Assembly (NCBI GenBank): GCA_016301865.1
Contig: JAEDOP010000012.1
Span: forward strand, 1-13,294
Direction: 5' to 3'
Length of the DNA: 13,294 bases
Source of the DNA: Alphaproteobacteria bacterium
GTDB lineage: Bacteria > Pseudomonadota > Alphaproteobacteria > Rs-D84
Below the pieces are notes generated by a model. That model was not told where the DNA came from and did not search any database. It was given only the letters and a program-made list of their open reading frames with translations. The translations under genes and the position numbers were made by a program. This document shows, piece after piece, positions 1 to 6,770 of this stretch (its first letter is position 1; every line of letters begins with the position of its first letter).

Positions 1-70
1 CGTACAGTTATACATGTATGGACATCAGTAATTTAATCAAAAATACATAAAAATCAATTCTTGTTAATAT

Positions 71-99
71 TTGTTGACAAATGACATGTTTGTGATAAT
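71..99 (+). promoter_or_regulatory. Candidate extended -10 promoter for the first gene
   Basis: An extended -10 element is visible at 91-99 (TGT followed by GATAAT). A -35 can be read as TTGTTG at 71-76 with a 17-base spacer, or as the better hexamer TTGACA at 74-79 with a short 14-base spacer. Transcription would begin near 106, just before a GAGG ribosome site at 109-112. A loose dyad, ACAAA-N7-TTTGT at 77-93, sits inside the promoter and could be an operator, though it is short. The rest of 1-120 holds only a 10-bp palindrome at 10-19 and no other clear signal. Confidence 0.45.
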
Positions 100-120
100 G
101 TGTTGCACGAGGTACGTACA

Positions 121-486
121 ATGAAAACAAATGCATATATTTCGCCAAAATTGTTGCAGCGTATTAGCGATGCCATCAGTAACAACTGGGTATCGTCTTA
201 TATTGACCCGACGGGCCAGATGCGCGAATACAGTGTTGTTATGCCAGATGAGCACTATTTAACCCTGACATCTGATGTAATAGATGATGAATGTGAGTAT
301 GTGATAAGCATTGACGAAGAAGAAATATGTTATTTTACAATTCCTGTGACGCATAAAGTTTTGTCGCCAGATATGGAACAAGTTTTAAGTTTGTTCAATC
401 AATGTTCTGCCAGGGTAATATGGCAGGAAATAAACCGCACTTCAAAATTGCCTGCCTTGGGTGTGAAATATAAGTCTTATTCCTAA
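121..486 (+). CDS. Hypothetical protein, 121 aa, unrecognised family
   Basis: I do not recognise this protein. It is 121 residues, acidic in the middle (a stretch rich in Asp and Glu around residues 52-67), with no signal peptide, membrane segment or obvious catalytic motif. The ATG at 121 is preferred to an in-frame ATG at 100: it has GAGG at 109-112 eight bases upstream, and the earlier ATG would overlap the proposed -10 element. The frame is clean to TAA at 484-486 and codon use resembles the neighbours, so it looks coding. Its 3' end overlaps the stop codon of comF on the opposite strand (shared bases 483-486), leaving no room for a terminator. Function is unknown; a small cytoplasmic protein is the most that can be said. 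Confidence 0.7.
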   Translation: MKTNAYISPKLLQRISDAISNNWVSSYIDPTGQMREYSVVMPDEHYLTLTSDVIDDECEYVISIDEEEICYFTIPVTHKVLSPDMEQVLSLFNQCSARVIWQEINRTSKLPALGVKYKSYS

Positions 487-1205
487 ATCGCGCGCACAAC
501 GCGACAAAATGTGACGCCATAAACGGCCGTCGCGCCCGCGCGGATTAACACGCGACGCATTTCTGAAAATGTTGCACCACTAGTCATAACGTCATCAACC
601 AATAAAATTTTCTTGCCACGGATTTTGTCTGGCTGCACCACAGAAAACACGCCACGAATATTTTCTGCACGTTCGCGTGCATTCTTGTGTCCCATGTCGT
701 CGCGATATTTGCGTCGTACTGAATCCAAATCCATCTTTAACCCATATGCATGTGCAATTGGCCGTGCCAGTAATGTCGCCTGGTTATACCCACGCTTGAA
801 CAGACGGCGGCGCGCCAGTGGCACAGGCATAATTATATCTGCATCCATATCCATATCGCGCAACGCCCAAATCATGGCGCGTGACATAAATCGCGCATAT
901 TGTATTTTGCCTGCATGTTTAAATGGCAGCATTGCCACCTTGGACGCGTCATCATAAACGCATGCCGAACGTATCCAATCCAGTTCAGATTTTCCCGCTG
1001 CGCATACCGGGCACAATGGCGTGCCACCCAGGTCTAAATCGGCCGGAAATGGATATCCACATCGTGCGCATTTTGGATTTTCAATCCAGTTTATCGACGT
1101 CCAACATGTTGCGCACAGTTCACCATGTGTTGATACCGGCGTATCACATAATGGACACGCCGGTGGAAACAGAAACTCTAATATTTTATTGATAATTTTT
1201 ACCAC
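483..1205 (-). CDS. comF: ComF family protein (zinc-ribbon plus phosphoribosyltransferase domain)
   Basis: A 240-residue protein with the classic ComF layout. Four CxxC pairs form N-terminal zinc ribbons (Cys17/20, 31/34, 46/49, 65/68). A type I phosphoribosyltransferase fold follows, with the family segment RGYNQA at about 139-144 and the PRPP-binding loop LLVDDVMTSGAT at 201-212. In naturally competent bacteria ComF helps handle imported single-stranded DNA (linked in the literature to DprA/PriA). In many Alphaproteobacteria it is a housekeeping-like orphan of unclear role (ComF/GntX group). The start is GTG at 1205, inside the end of the upstream OmpA-like gene: GTGGTAA contains both the start and that gene's TAA, a 7-base overlap implying translational coupling. 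No separate strong ribosome site is visible. Family call firm; the role in this organism is inference. Confidence 0.92.
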   Translation of the reverse strand: MVKIINKILEFLFPPACPLCDTPVSTHGELCATCWTSINWIENPKCARCGYPFPADLDLGGTPLCPVCAAGKSELDWIRSACVYDDASKVAMLPFKHAGKIQYARFMSRAMIWALRDMDMDADIIMPVPLARRRLFKRGYNQATLLARPIAHAYGLKMDLDSVRRKYRDDMGHKNARERAENIRGVFSVVQPDKIRGKKILLVDDVMTSGATFSEMRRVLIRAGATAVYGVTFCRVVRAI

Positions 1206-2455
1206 GACATACTTTTATATGTTTTGCTGCCAACTGTATCGCCGAATATATCGCGCTTTTGCTGGGTCAGTGTTTCGTATTGGTCACTGGAAATAATGCG
1301 CAGAACAAACCCAGACTCATCACGGTTTGATAATACCGGAACGATTCTTTGCTGTGACACACCGTTATCTGTCAAAACCTGTTCAACTATTGCCAATCTG
1401 CGTGCCGCCAGTTTACGTCCATCCTTGGTCTTGGTCATGTGTTCTGGAATCGCCAATTGAATTGCACGTGTTGGTTTGCTGACAACAATGCCTGCGTATT
1501 CGGTCAGCAGATTATAGTTTTCACGTGACAGTGCCGAATCTTCGTTACGGAATTTGATTTTGATTTCCAGTGGGCGAATTCCGCCACTTTCGGAAATGTC
1601 GCGCTGGGCGGTGAACCCTTCGATAGACGACATATCGCTGGCCACATCAAAACGGTCATCGACTGCGTATGTCGACAAATGTTTATTTTCCGACAGGAAT
1701 GTTTTCCTGAACGCCTGGCGCAGTTGCGCGGGACTCATTTTAGTCATGTCGTCGCGCACTGCAACGATTCGTGGTGATGTATTCTTTTCCACACTGCGTA
1801 CAACCACGTCATCAGTCATCGGAACAACCATACGGCGCAGTGATACATTTTCGGGTTTGATTGTTGGCTCTGCCTTTGCGATATGAACCGGCTGGATTGT
1901 TTTTGTTTCGGCAATCGGTGCAGCGATAACGCGGTTTGACACATTGCGTACGCTGTCGTCGGCGCGTTTTTGTAATTCATTCAGCCTTGCAATCTGGTTG
2001 TCGATTTGTGCCATCGGTTCGGCGACGGGGTTGAATTCAGTTTTTGTTTCCGCCACCGCAATTTTTTTATCAATGCTTTCTTCGGGTAATAAACTGTCGG
2101 AACGAATCACAGAAAATTCACTTGCCATTGGCATACGCAGCGCAAATTCATTGGATGCGGCGCCATCACTTTTTGTCCACAGGTTGTCGCTGGGCCGCCG
2201 TGGCATCAGTACATCATTTGCAGCGACCAATTGTTCGCCCATATCAACCAACGTTTGTTTATTCGCAGTACGTGCAACAACCGTTTTTTTGCGTGTTGAT
2301 GCAACCTGTTTTTTTGTTGGTTTTGCAACGTCTTCGCCGAACGCGCCCCGCGCAGAAACCGCGCCCGACGCGATATTCACAACCGGTAATCGCGCAGACG
2401 CCACAGCGGGCAATATAACAAACATTGACAACACACTGATTGTAAAATGACGCAT
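1199..2455 (-). CDS. Secreted protein with degenerate OmpA-like C-terminal domain
   Basis: A 418-residue protein starting MRHFTISVLSMFVILPAVASA, a good Sec signal peptide with an A-S-A cleavage site near residue 21. A long low-complexity periplasmic stretch follows, rich in Ala, Val, Thr and charged residues (about 22-290). The last 120 or so residues look like an OmpA/MotB peptidoglycan-associating domain: a strand with IKIKFRNEDSALS, then a helix containing LAARRLAIVEQVL, which aligns with the family's LSxRRAxxVxxxL. The usual TD pair before it is replaced by E-H, so peptidoglycan binding may be weakened or altered. The start at 2455 is chosen over a longer frame to 2581: a strong AAGGAAA ribosome site precedes it and the signal peptide begins there. 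It is followed directly by the overlapping comF. It probably links the outer envelope to the wall; the precise role is unknown. Confidence 0.75.
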   Translation of the reverse strand: MRHFTISVLSMFVILPAVASARLPVVNIASGAVSARGAFGEDVAKPTKKQVASTRKKTVVARTANKQTLVDMGEQLVAANDVLMPRRPSDNLWTKSDGAASNEFALRMPMASEFSVIRSDSLLPEESIDKKIAVAETKTEFNPVAEPMAQIDNQIARLNELQKRADDSVRNVSNRVIAAPIAETKTIQPVHIAKAEPTIKPENVSLRRMVVPMTDDVVVRSVEKNTSPRIVAVRDDMTKMSPAQLRQAFRKTFLSENKHLSTYAVDDRFDVASDMSSIEGFTAQRDISESGGIRPLEIKIKFRNEDSALSRENYNLLTEYAGIVVSKPTRAIQLAIPEHMTKTKDGRKLAARRLAIVEQVLTDNGVSQQRIVPVLSNRDESGFVLRIISSDQYETLTQQKRDIFGDTVGSKTYKSMSW

Positions 2456-2477
2456 GATTTCCTTTCCTTCCGTTTCA

Positions 2478-2507
2478 ATCATAGAACAAATGCCGAATCG
2501 CACGCAA
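2478..2507 (-). promoter_or_regulatory. Candidate promoter for the OmpA-like gene and comF
   Basis: Reading the minus strand, TTGCGT (2507-2502) and TATGAT (2483-2478) are separated by 18 bases. Transcription would begin about 15-20 bases before the start codon at 2455, leaving the strong GGAAGGAAAGGAAA ribosome site in the leader. It lies back to back with the promoter for the HAD gene. Confidence 0.45.
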
Positions 2508-2536
2508 GTGGAAAATATTGTTTTAACGACAATACC

Positions 2537-2565
2537 TTGCATAAAATCAAATGATTGTTTATAAT
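2537..2565 (+). promoter_or_regulatory. Near-consensus sigma-70 promoter for the HAD phosphatase gene
   Basis: TTGCAT at 2537-2542 and a perfect TATAAT at 2560-2565 are spaced by exactly 17 bases. The start point would be near 2572, giving a leader of about 28 bases that includes AAAGGA at 2585-2590. Confidence 0.7.
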
Positions 2566-2599
2566 CGGCGACGAATAACAAAACAAAGGATAAATTTTT

Positions 2600-3196
2600 A
2601 TGCTGAAAAAAACAGAAGTTGTTTTATTTGATTTTGACGGAACGTTATCTGGTTTGGATTCCAACATTGCCTTTGCGCGCTATTGTTTTCGTCGCAGTAT
2701 TCGCCCATGGTTATTTTTGCCATTGATGGGTGTTTGTGGAATTGCGCGCTGGGTGCGCCCAGATGGTGTTTGGTGGCGTGAAAACATGCGTCGTTTTATT
2801 ACACCACAAATGGTGAAAAAATTTGCCCCCGGATTTATTAAACAGCATAAACGTGAACGCTTTGGTTGGGCCAAGGAACGCGTCCAGGCCGAACGTGATG
2901 CCGGCCGCAAAGTATTAATGATTTCGGCCAGTCCTGATTACCTGTTGCCACCGCTGGTGCGCGACATGAAATTTGACGCGGTATTTTGTTCCAAGATGAA
3001 TAAAAAGAAACCATGGAAATATGATTTTTTATGTTGGGGTAAAAACAAGGTGTTGGCCATGGATGAATGGGCGTGTGAAAACAAAATTATTCCACATGTT
3101 GTTCGTGCATATTCAGACAGCAAATCCGACATGCCGATGATGGAAATTGCCGACGAGCAGGTTTGGATTGATACAAAAACAGGCATGCGAAAATAA
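2600..3196 (+). CDS. HAD-IB family phosphatase (SerB/PgpC-like)
   Basis: A 198-residue HAD-superfamily hydrolase. Motif I is DFDGTL (nucleophile Asp11, acid/base Asp13), motif II lies in MISASPD (Ser109 or Ser111), a lysine in GKNKV (about 148-150) fits motif III, and motif IV is YSDSKSDMPM (Asp173, Asp177). Spacing and the helical cap between residues 20 and 90 match subfamily IB, which includes phosphoserine phosphatase and phosphatidylglycerophosphatase C. The cap sequence FARYCFRRS, its hydrophobic segment, and the YSDS-x-x-D ending resemble PgpC/YfhB from memory; that hints at a lipid phosphate substrate but is inference. The start has AAAGGA nine bases upstream and a near-consensus promoter. 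A hairpin with a T run follows (3226-3260), so it may be a single-gene transcript. Confidence 0.85.
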   Translation: MLKKTEVVLFDFDGTLSGLDSNIAFARYCFRRSIRPWLFLPLMGVCGIARWVRPDGVWWRENMRRFITPQMVKKFAPGFIKQHKRERFGWAKERVQAERDAGRKVLMISASPDYLLPPLVRDMKFDAVFCSKMNKKKPWKYDFLCWGKNKVLAMDEWACENKIIPHVVRAYSDSKSDMPMMEIADEQVWIDTKTGMRK

Positions 3197-3225
3197 ACCC
3201 AGTGAATTTATTATGCGCAAATGTT

Positions 3226-3260
3226 AAAGTGTTTCCATGGTTCTGTTGGAAACACTTTTT
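3226..3260 (+). terminator. Perfect 11-bp hairpin with T run after the HAD gene, overlapping the next start
   Basis: The arms AAAGTGTTTCC (3226-3236) and GGAAACACTTT (3248-3258) are perfectly complementary. The loop is 11 bases and the T run is 3256-3260. It looks like an intrinsic terminator 30 bases after the HAD stop, although only four of the eleven pairs are G-C and the T run is short. The loop begins with the ATG of the next gene at 3237, so it may instead, or also, act as a translation-control hairpin. Confidence 0.5.
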
Positions 3261-3512
3261 GATTTAATCAGTGCGTCTGCCGGCGCGATATGTGGTGCGG
3301 TGTTTGCGTTTTTCTTAAATCGCAAACGCAACCAGAAAATGGCAACTCAACTGGTCGTCAGTCGTCAATCATTGGATAAAATAAAATTGGAAAACCAACA
3401 ACTGTTGCAACGTATCCAGGACAAAGAAAATTTAATTTTGCAAATGCAAATGGAAATTCTGGGGAAAAAAGATACCCCAAAACGCAAATCAAAAACATCC
3501 AAAACTAAATAA
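3237..3512 (+). CDS. Small membrane-anchored coiled-coil protein, 91 aa
   Basis: An unrecognised 91-residue protein. Residues about 6-27 are one hydrophobic membrane segment (LISASAGAICGAVFAFFL), followed by positive residues (NRKRNQK), so the bulk would face the cytoplasm. Residues about 40-75 are a heptad-like helix (LENQQLLQRIQDKENLILQMQMEIL) suggesting a coiled coil, and the tail is Lys-rich. Such single-pass coiled-coil proteins often organise envelope or division machinery, and this one lies just before a penicillin-binding protein gene, but no function can be assigned. No ribosome site is visible, and the ATG sits in the loop of a perfect hairpin. A TTG at 3246 is an alternative start. 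A weak TATTAT at 3209-3214 might serve as its own -10. Codon use is like that of its neighbours. Confidence 0.7.
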   Translation: MVLLETLFDLISASAGAICGAVFAFFLNRKRNQKMATQLVVSRQSLDKIKLENQQLLQRIQDKENLILQMQMEILGKKDTPKRKSKTSKTK

Positions 3513-3541
3513 TTGCAAAGCGTGTCATTTTATCTTAGAAT
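3513..3541 (+). promoter_or_regulatory. Promoter predicted to give a leaderless PBP1a mRNA
   Basis: TTGCAA (3513-3518) and TAGAAT (3536-3541) are separated by exactly 17 bases. Transcription would begin about 3547-3550, immediately before the ATG at 3551. This fits the absence of any Shine-Dalgarno sequence there. Confidence 0.55.
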
Positions 3542-3550
3542 TCACCTGTT

Positions 3551-5590
3551 ATGAAATTCAAGAAATTTTTTGGTGTATTATTAAATATTTTCTTTTGGGC
3601 ATTTGTCGCGGGTATCGCGTCATTGGCCGTGCTGATATTAATATACGGCAATGATTTACCTGATTATAAAAAGCTGGCAACATATGCCCCGCCGGTTGCA
3701 ACGCGTTTGTATGCGTCTGATGGTTCACTGTTACAGGAATACGCCGAAGAACGTCGCGTATTCATTGATTACGCGGATATGCCACCAATGTTGGTCAATG
3801 CCTTTATCGCAGCCGAAGATCAAAATTTCTGGACGCACCCCGGTATTGATGTCCAGGGTATCGTCCGTGCATTGGCAAATAATGCATTGCGTGCGATGGG
3901 GCGTGACGCAACATTATCTGGGGCGTCAACAATTACGCAACAGGTTGCCAAGAATTTCTTTCTTACATCTGAACGCACCATATCGCGCAAGATAAAAGAG
4001 GCTATACTTGCCCTGCGTCTGGAACGCAGTTTTTCCAAACAGCATATCTTAACACTTTACATGAACCAGATATTTCTGGGCGCACGCGCATACGGTGTTG
4101 GTTCGGCGGCATTGATGTATTTTAATAAACCTGTATCTGAATTAACATTGGCGGAATGTGCATTTTTAGCATCCCTGCCCAAGGCACCAAATAATCGCAC
4201 CCGTGCGGTTGAACGTCGTAATTATGTTCTGCGTCGCATGGTCGAAGAAGGATATGTTTCCCAATCCGAAGCGTCCGCCGCCGCCGCCGAAGAATTAAAT
4301 ATCAACAGTGGATTTACCGCCCAGATGGAAGCGGACTTTCAGTACTTTGCCGAAGATGTTCGCCGTCAATTGCTGGGCACGTTGGGGCGTGAAACGTTGT
4401 ATAACCAGGGTTTATATATAAAAACAACAATTGTTCCTGAATTGCAACGCGCCGCCGCCGCTGCATTGAAAAAAGAACTGGATGCGTATAACACAGGACG
4501 CGATGAAAAATTACAGGGTGCAATAATTGCTATGAATCCGCACACGGGGCGCATTGTTGCAATGACCGGTGGCCGTTCATTTGGCGAAAGTTCTTTCAAC
4601 CGTGCGACCCAGGCATATCGTCAAATTGGTTCGACTATAAAACCATTTGTGTATTTGGCGGCATTGGAACGTGGTTACACCCCCCAGACAATGATATTGG
4701 ACGCACCGATTGTTGGCTGGCGCGAAGACGACACGTTGTGGAAGCCTGAAAATTACGATAAGAAATTCCTGGGCGATGTGCCACTGCGCCTGTCGTTGGA
4801 AACGTCACGCAATGTTCCAACCGTGCGTTTGGTTGAACAAATCGGCGTCAAGAATGCGATTGAGGTTGCGCAACGTTTTGGCGTCTATCCGCCCGATATG
4901 AAAAATATAAACCTGTCCATGGCGTTGGGGTCGGGTGAAACGACATTGGAAAAATTGGTGCTGGGGTATTCTGCATTTATCAACGGTGGCCGTGTGATAA
5001 AGCCTAAATTGGTGGATTATATCGAAGACAGATATGGTCGCCTGATTAATGGTACGCCAACCGAAATTGTTGAATGGTCGTCCGAGTTGTTGCCACCAAC
5101 GGTTGTGTCTGACACAGAACCATTGTCTGACCCACAAAGTTTGTATCAGATGGTATCTATACTGCAAGGTGCGGTTGAACGCGGCACAGGTAAACAGGCG
5201 CGTGTTCCCGGCCATACAATCGCCGGTAAAACCGGCACATCCAACGATATCAAAGATGTGTGGTTTATTGGATTTTCAAAAAATTTAATTGCGGGCGTGT
5301 ATTTAGGATTTGATACACCACGGCCATTGGGACGCGGTGCGGGTTCACACATGGCGGCGCGTGTTTTTTCGGACTTTATGCGTGTTGCCCTGGCTGATGC
5401 CAAGAACCAGCCTTTGTCTGTTCCTGATGGCATGACATTCATGCGCGTAAATCGCCGCAGTGGCGCGGCCGCCACCGCCGACCCCGACGGCATGATTATC
5501 CAGGAAGTTTTCAAACCCGGTCAATCGCCAAACCCCGCCCCGCACAAAACATCGGCAAAATCCAACGCGGTTGTTGGTGGCGTATTTTAA
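3551..5590 (+). CDS. mrcA: Class A penicillin-binding protein, PBP1a type (compact)
   Basis: A 679-residue bifunctional peptidoglycan synthase. After a short cytoplasmic end and one membrane segment (about 8-32) comes a family 51 glycosyltransferase: IAAEDQNFW with catalytic Glu89, GASTITQQ at 124-131, and KIKEAILALRLE with Glu150. The transpeptidase begins near 320, with SxxK as STIK (Ser361 nucleophile), SxN as SRN (419-421) and KTGT (560-563). It polymerises lipid II and crosslinks the glycan at the outer face of the inner membrane. Only about 70 residues separate the two domains, against roughly 190 in E. coli PBP1a (about 850 residues), so the OB-like insert seems to be missing. The tail from about 625 is Ala/Pro/Asn-rich and probably disordered. 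No ribosome site precedes the ATG, consistent with a leaderless transcript. It sits upstream of mraY-ftsW-murG in the same direction. Symbol by analogy; family call firm. Confidence 0.95.
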   Translation: MKFKKFFGVLLNIFFWAFVAGIASLAVLILIYGNDLPDYKKLATYAPPVATRLYASDGSLLQEYAEERRVFIDYADMPPMLVNAFIAAEDQNFWTHPGIDVQGIVRALANNALRAMGRDATLSGASTITQQVAKNFFLTSERTISRKIKEAILALRLERSFSKQHILTLYMNQIFLGARAYGVGSAALMYFNKPVSELTLAECAFLASLPKAPNNRTRAVERRNYVLRRMVEEGYVSQSEASAAAAEELNINSGFTAQMEADFQYFAEDVRRQLLGTLGRETLYNQGLYIKTTIVPELQRAAAAALKKELDAYNTGRDEKLQGAIIAMNPHTGRIVAMTGGRSFGESSFNRATQAYRQIGSTIKPFVYLAALERGYTPQTMILDAPIVGWREDDTLWKPENYDKKFLGDVPLRLSLETSRNVPTVRLVEQIGVKNAIEVAQRFGVYPPDMKNINLSMALGSGETTLEKLVLGYSAFINGGRVIKPKLVDYIEDRYGRLINGTPTEIVEWSSELLPPTVVSDTEPLSDPQSLYQMVSILQGAVERGTGKQARVPGHTIAGKTGTSNDIKDVWFIGFSKNLIAGVYLGFDTPRPLGRGAGSHMAARVFSDFMRVALADAKNQPLSVPDGMTFMRVNRRSGAAATADPDGMIIQEVFKPGQSPNPAPHKTSAKSNAVVGGVF

Positions 5591-5605
5591 TTCATATAAT
5601 AACAT

Positions 5606-5633
5606 TTGTTTATCCAATCTTTTGTGATAGAAT
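5606..5633 (+). promoter_or_regulatory. Candidate extended -10 promoter for mraY-ftsW-murG
   Basis: TGA plus TAGAAT forms an extended -10 at 5625-5633. TTGTTT at 5606-5611 gives a weak -35 with a 16-base spacer. Start near 5640 leaves the AAGGAAAGGA ribosome site (5642-5651) in a leader of about 18 bases. Read-through from the PBP1a gene is also possible, since no terminator lies between. Confidence 0.5.
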
Positions 5634-5657
5634 ATTGGCATAAGGAAAGGATTTTTT

Positions 5658-6746
5658 ATGCTGACAGACTATTTTTTAAACCATGGATTTTCATTTTTTG
5701 GCAGTGGCTGGACACAATTTGCAGGCGGATTTTTCATATCGTTTATGATAATGCTGTTGTTTGGTCGTGCCTTTATTAATGCCATGCGCACCGCCCAGAA
5801 AAAGGGTCAGCCAATCAGTGAAAATGTCCCCGAAACCCACCGGCAAAAGGCTGGCACGCCAACAATGGGCGGAATCTTGATTATCATTGCTATATTGGTT
5901 GCGTCATTGATGTTTATGCCACTGTCGAATCCGACGGGTTGGATTGCGTTGTCTGCATTGGTAATGTTTGGCGCGTTGGGCTTTGTTGATGATTATAAAA
6001 AGGTTACATCCCAATCGCACAAGGCTTCAAACGGTCTGTCGCCATTAACGCGCCTGTTGGTCGAAGGTGTGTTTGTTGTAATCCTGGCCTATTTAATCAA
6101 TAAAACAATGCCCCCATATATTCCAGAATATTCATTGGCAATTGGTGCGGGTATAATTTTGCCATTGGGCTTGTTGTATTATGTATTTGCGTATTTTATG
6201 ATTTGTGGTGGTGCAAACGCGACAAATATCACAGACGGCCTGGATGGTATGTTGGCAAAATTATATATGCCTGTTCTGGTTGTGTTGGTTGTCGCGCTAT
6301 ACGGTGCAACCCGTATCGGATTTATGGATACGGTTATGTTTTTACCAATGGCCAGTGGCCTGTACGCGGTGCTGGGGGCGGCATTTGGTGCGATTTTGGG
6401 ATTTTTATGGTATAATTCAAAACCAGCATCGATATTTATGGGTGATGTTGGGTCGCTGGCACTGGGTGGTTTTATGGGTACGGTTGCAATGCTGTTAAAG
6501 TCTGAAATTATCATGGGCATTGCGGCGGGTATGATGGTGTTAATACTGTTGTCTTCATTTATCCAGACTATGTATTTTAAAGCAACACGCAAAATAACCG
6601 GTACGGGCCGTCGTGTGTTTTTGCGTGCCCCCCTGCATCATCATTTCGAAGAACTGGGCTGGCCAGAAACCAAGATAGTTGAACGTTTCTTTATCATATC
6701 GATATTGTTTTCAGGACTTGCGTTGGTTTTGTTGAAATTCGCATAA
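5658..6746 (+). CDS. mraY: Phospho-N-acetylmuramoyl-pentapeptide transferase (MraY)
   Basis: A 362-residue integral membrane enzyme of the usual length (about 360) with around ten hydrophobic segments. It transfers phospho-MurNAc-pentapeptide from UDP to undecaprenyl phosphate, forming lipid I. Diagnostic motifs: HRQKAGTPTMGG (61-72), the GFVDDYKK aspartate pair Asp111/Asp112, NATNITDGLDG (187-197), FMGDVGSLALGG (260-271, Asp263 likely catalytic/Mg-binding) and RAPLHHHFE (323-331). Two motifs differ slightly from the forms I know best (NAVNLTDG and MGDTGS), without loss of the acidic residues. The ATG at 5658 has a strong AAGGAAAGGA site. ftsW follows 24 bases downstream, where murD would be expected. 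Confidence 0.97.
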   Translation: MLTDYFLNHGFSFFGSGWTQFAGGFFISFMIMLLFGRAFINAMRTAQKKGQPISENVPETHRQKAGTPTMGGILIIIAILVASLMFMPLSNPTGWIALSALVMFGALGFVDDYKKVTSQSHKASNGLSPLTRLLVEGVFVVILAYLINKTMPPYIPEYSLAIGAGIILPLGLLYYVFAYFMICGGANATNITDGLDGMLAKLYMPVLVVLVVALYGATRIGFMDTVMFLPMASGLYAVLGAAFGAILGFLWYNSKPASIFMGDVGSLALGGFMGTVAMLLKSEIIMGIAAGMMVLILLSSFIQTMYFKATRKITGTGRRVFLRAPLHHHFEELGWPETKIVERFFIISILFSGLALVLLKFA

Positions 6747-6770
6747 AATATGTGACGGGGTGGGGTGGTG

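Noticed and set aside
10..19. 10-bp palindrome ATACATGTAT near the left edge
   Set aside because: Too short and without partner repeats or a T run; upstream context is outside the window.
100..120. Upstream in-frame ATG at 100 for the first gene
   Set aside because: It directly abuts the proposed -10 element and has no ribosome site, while the ATG at 121 has GAGG at the right distance.
1944..2450. 168-codon plus-strand open frame opposite the OmpA-like gene
   Set aside because: It is the complement of a signal-peptide-bearing gene with good start signals, and its own product shows no coherent features.
2456..2581. 42-residue N-terminal extension of the OmpA-like protein
   Set aside because: It would remove the signal peptide from the N-terminus, runs through the divergent promoter region, and a strong ribosome site precedes the ATG at 2455.
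4273..4290. GCC repeats in PBP1a as a possible unstable triplet tract
   Set aside because: Only four to five repeats; they encode a short Ala run in a helix and keep the frame, so this is ordinary.
4680..4685. C6 and G6 runs (PBP1a, mraY near 6628, murG near 8853, TolC near 10522) as slippage sites
   Set aside because: Runs of six occur by chance in codons for Pro and Gly; only the G8 tract stands out.
6179..6592. 137-codon minus-strand open frame inside mraY
   Set aside because: mraY is unmistakable on the other strand; the shadow has no start signals.
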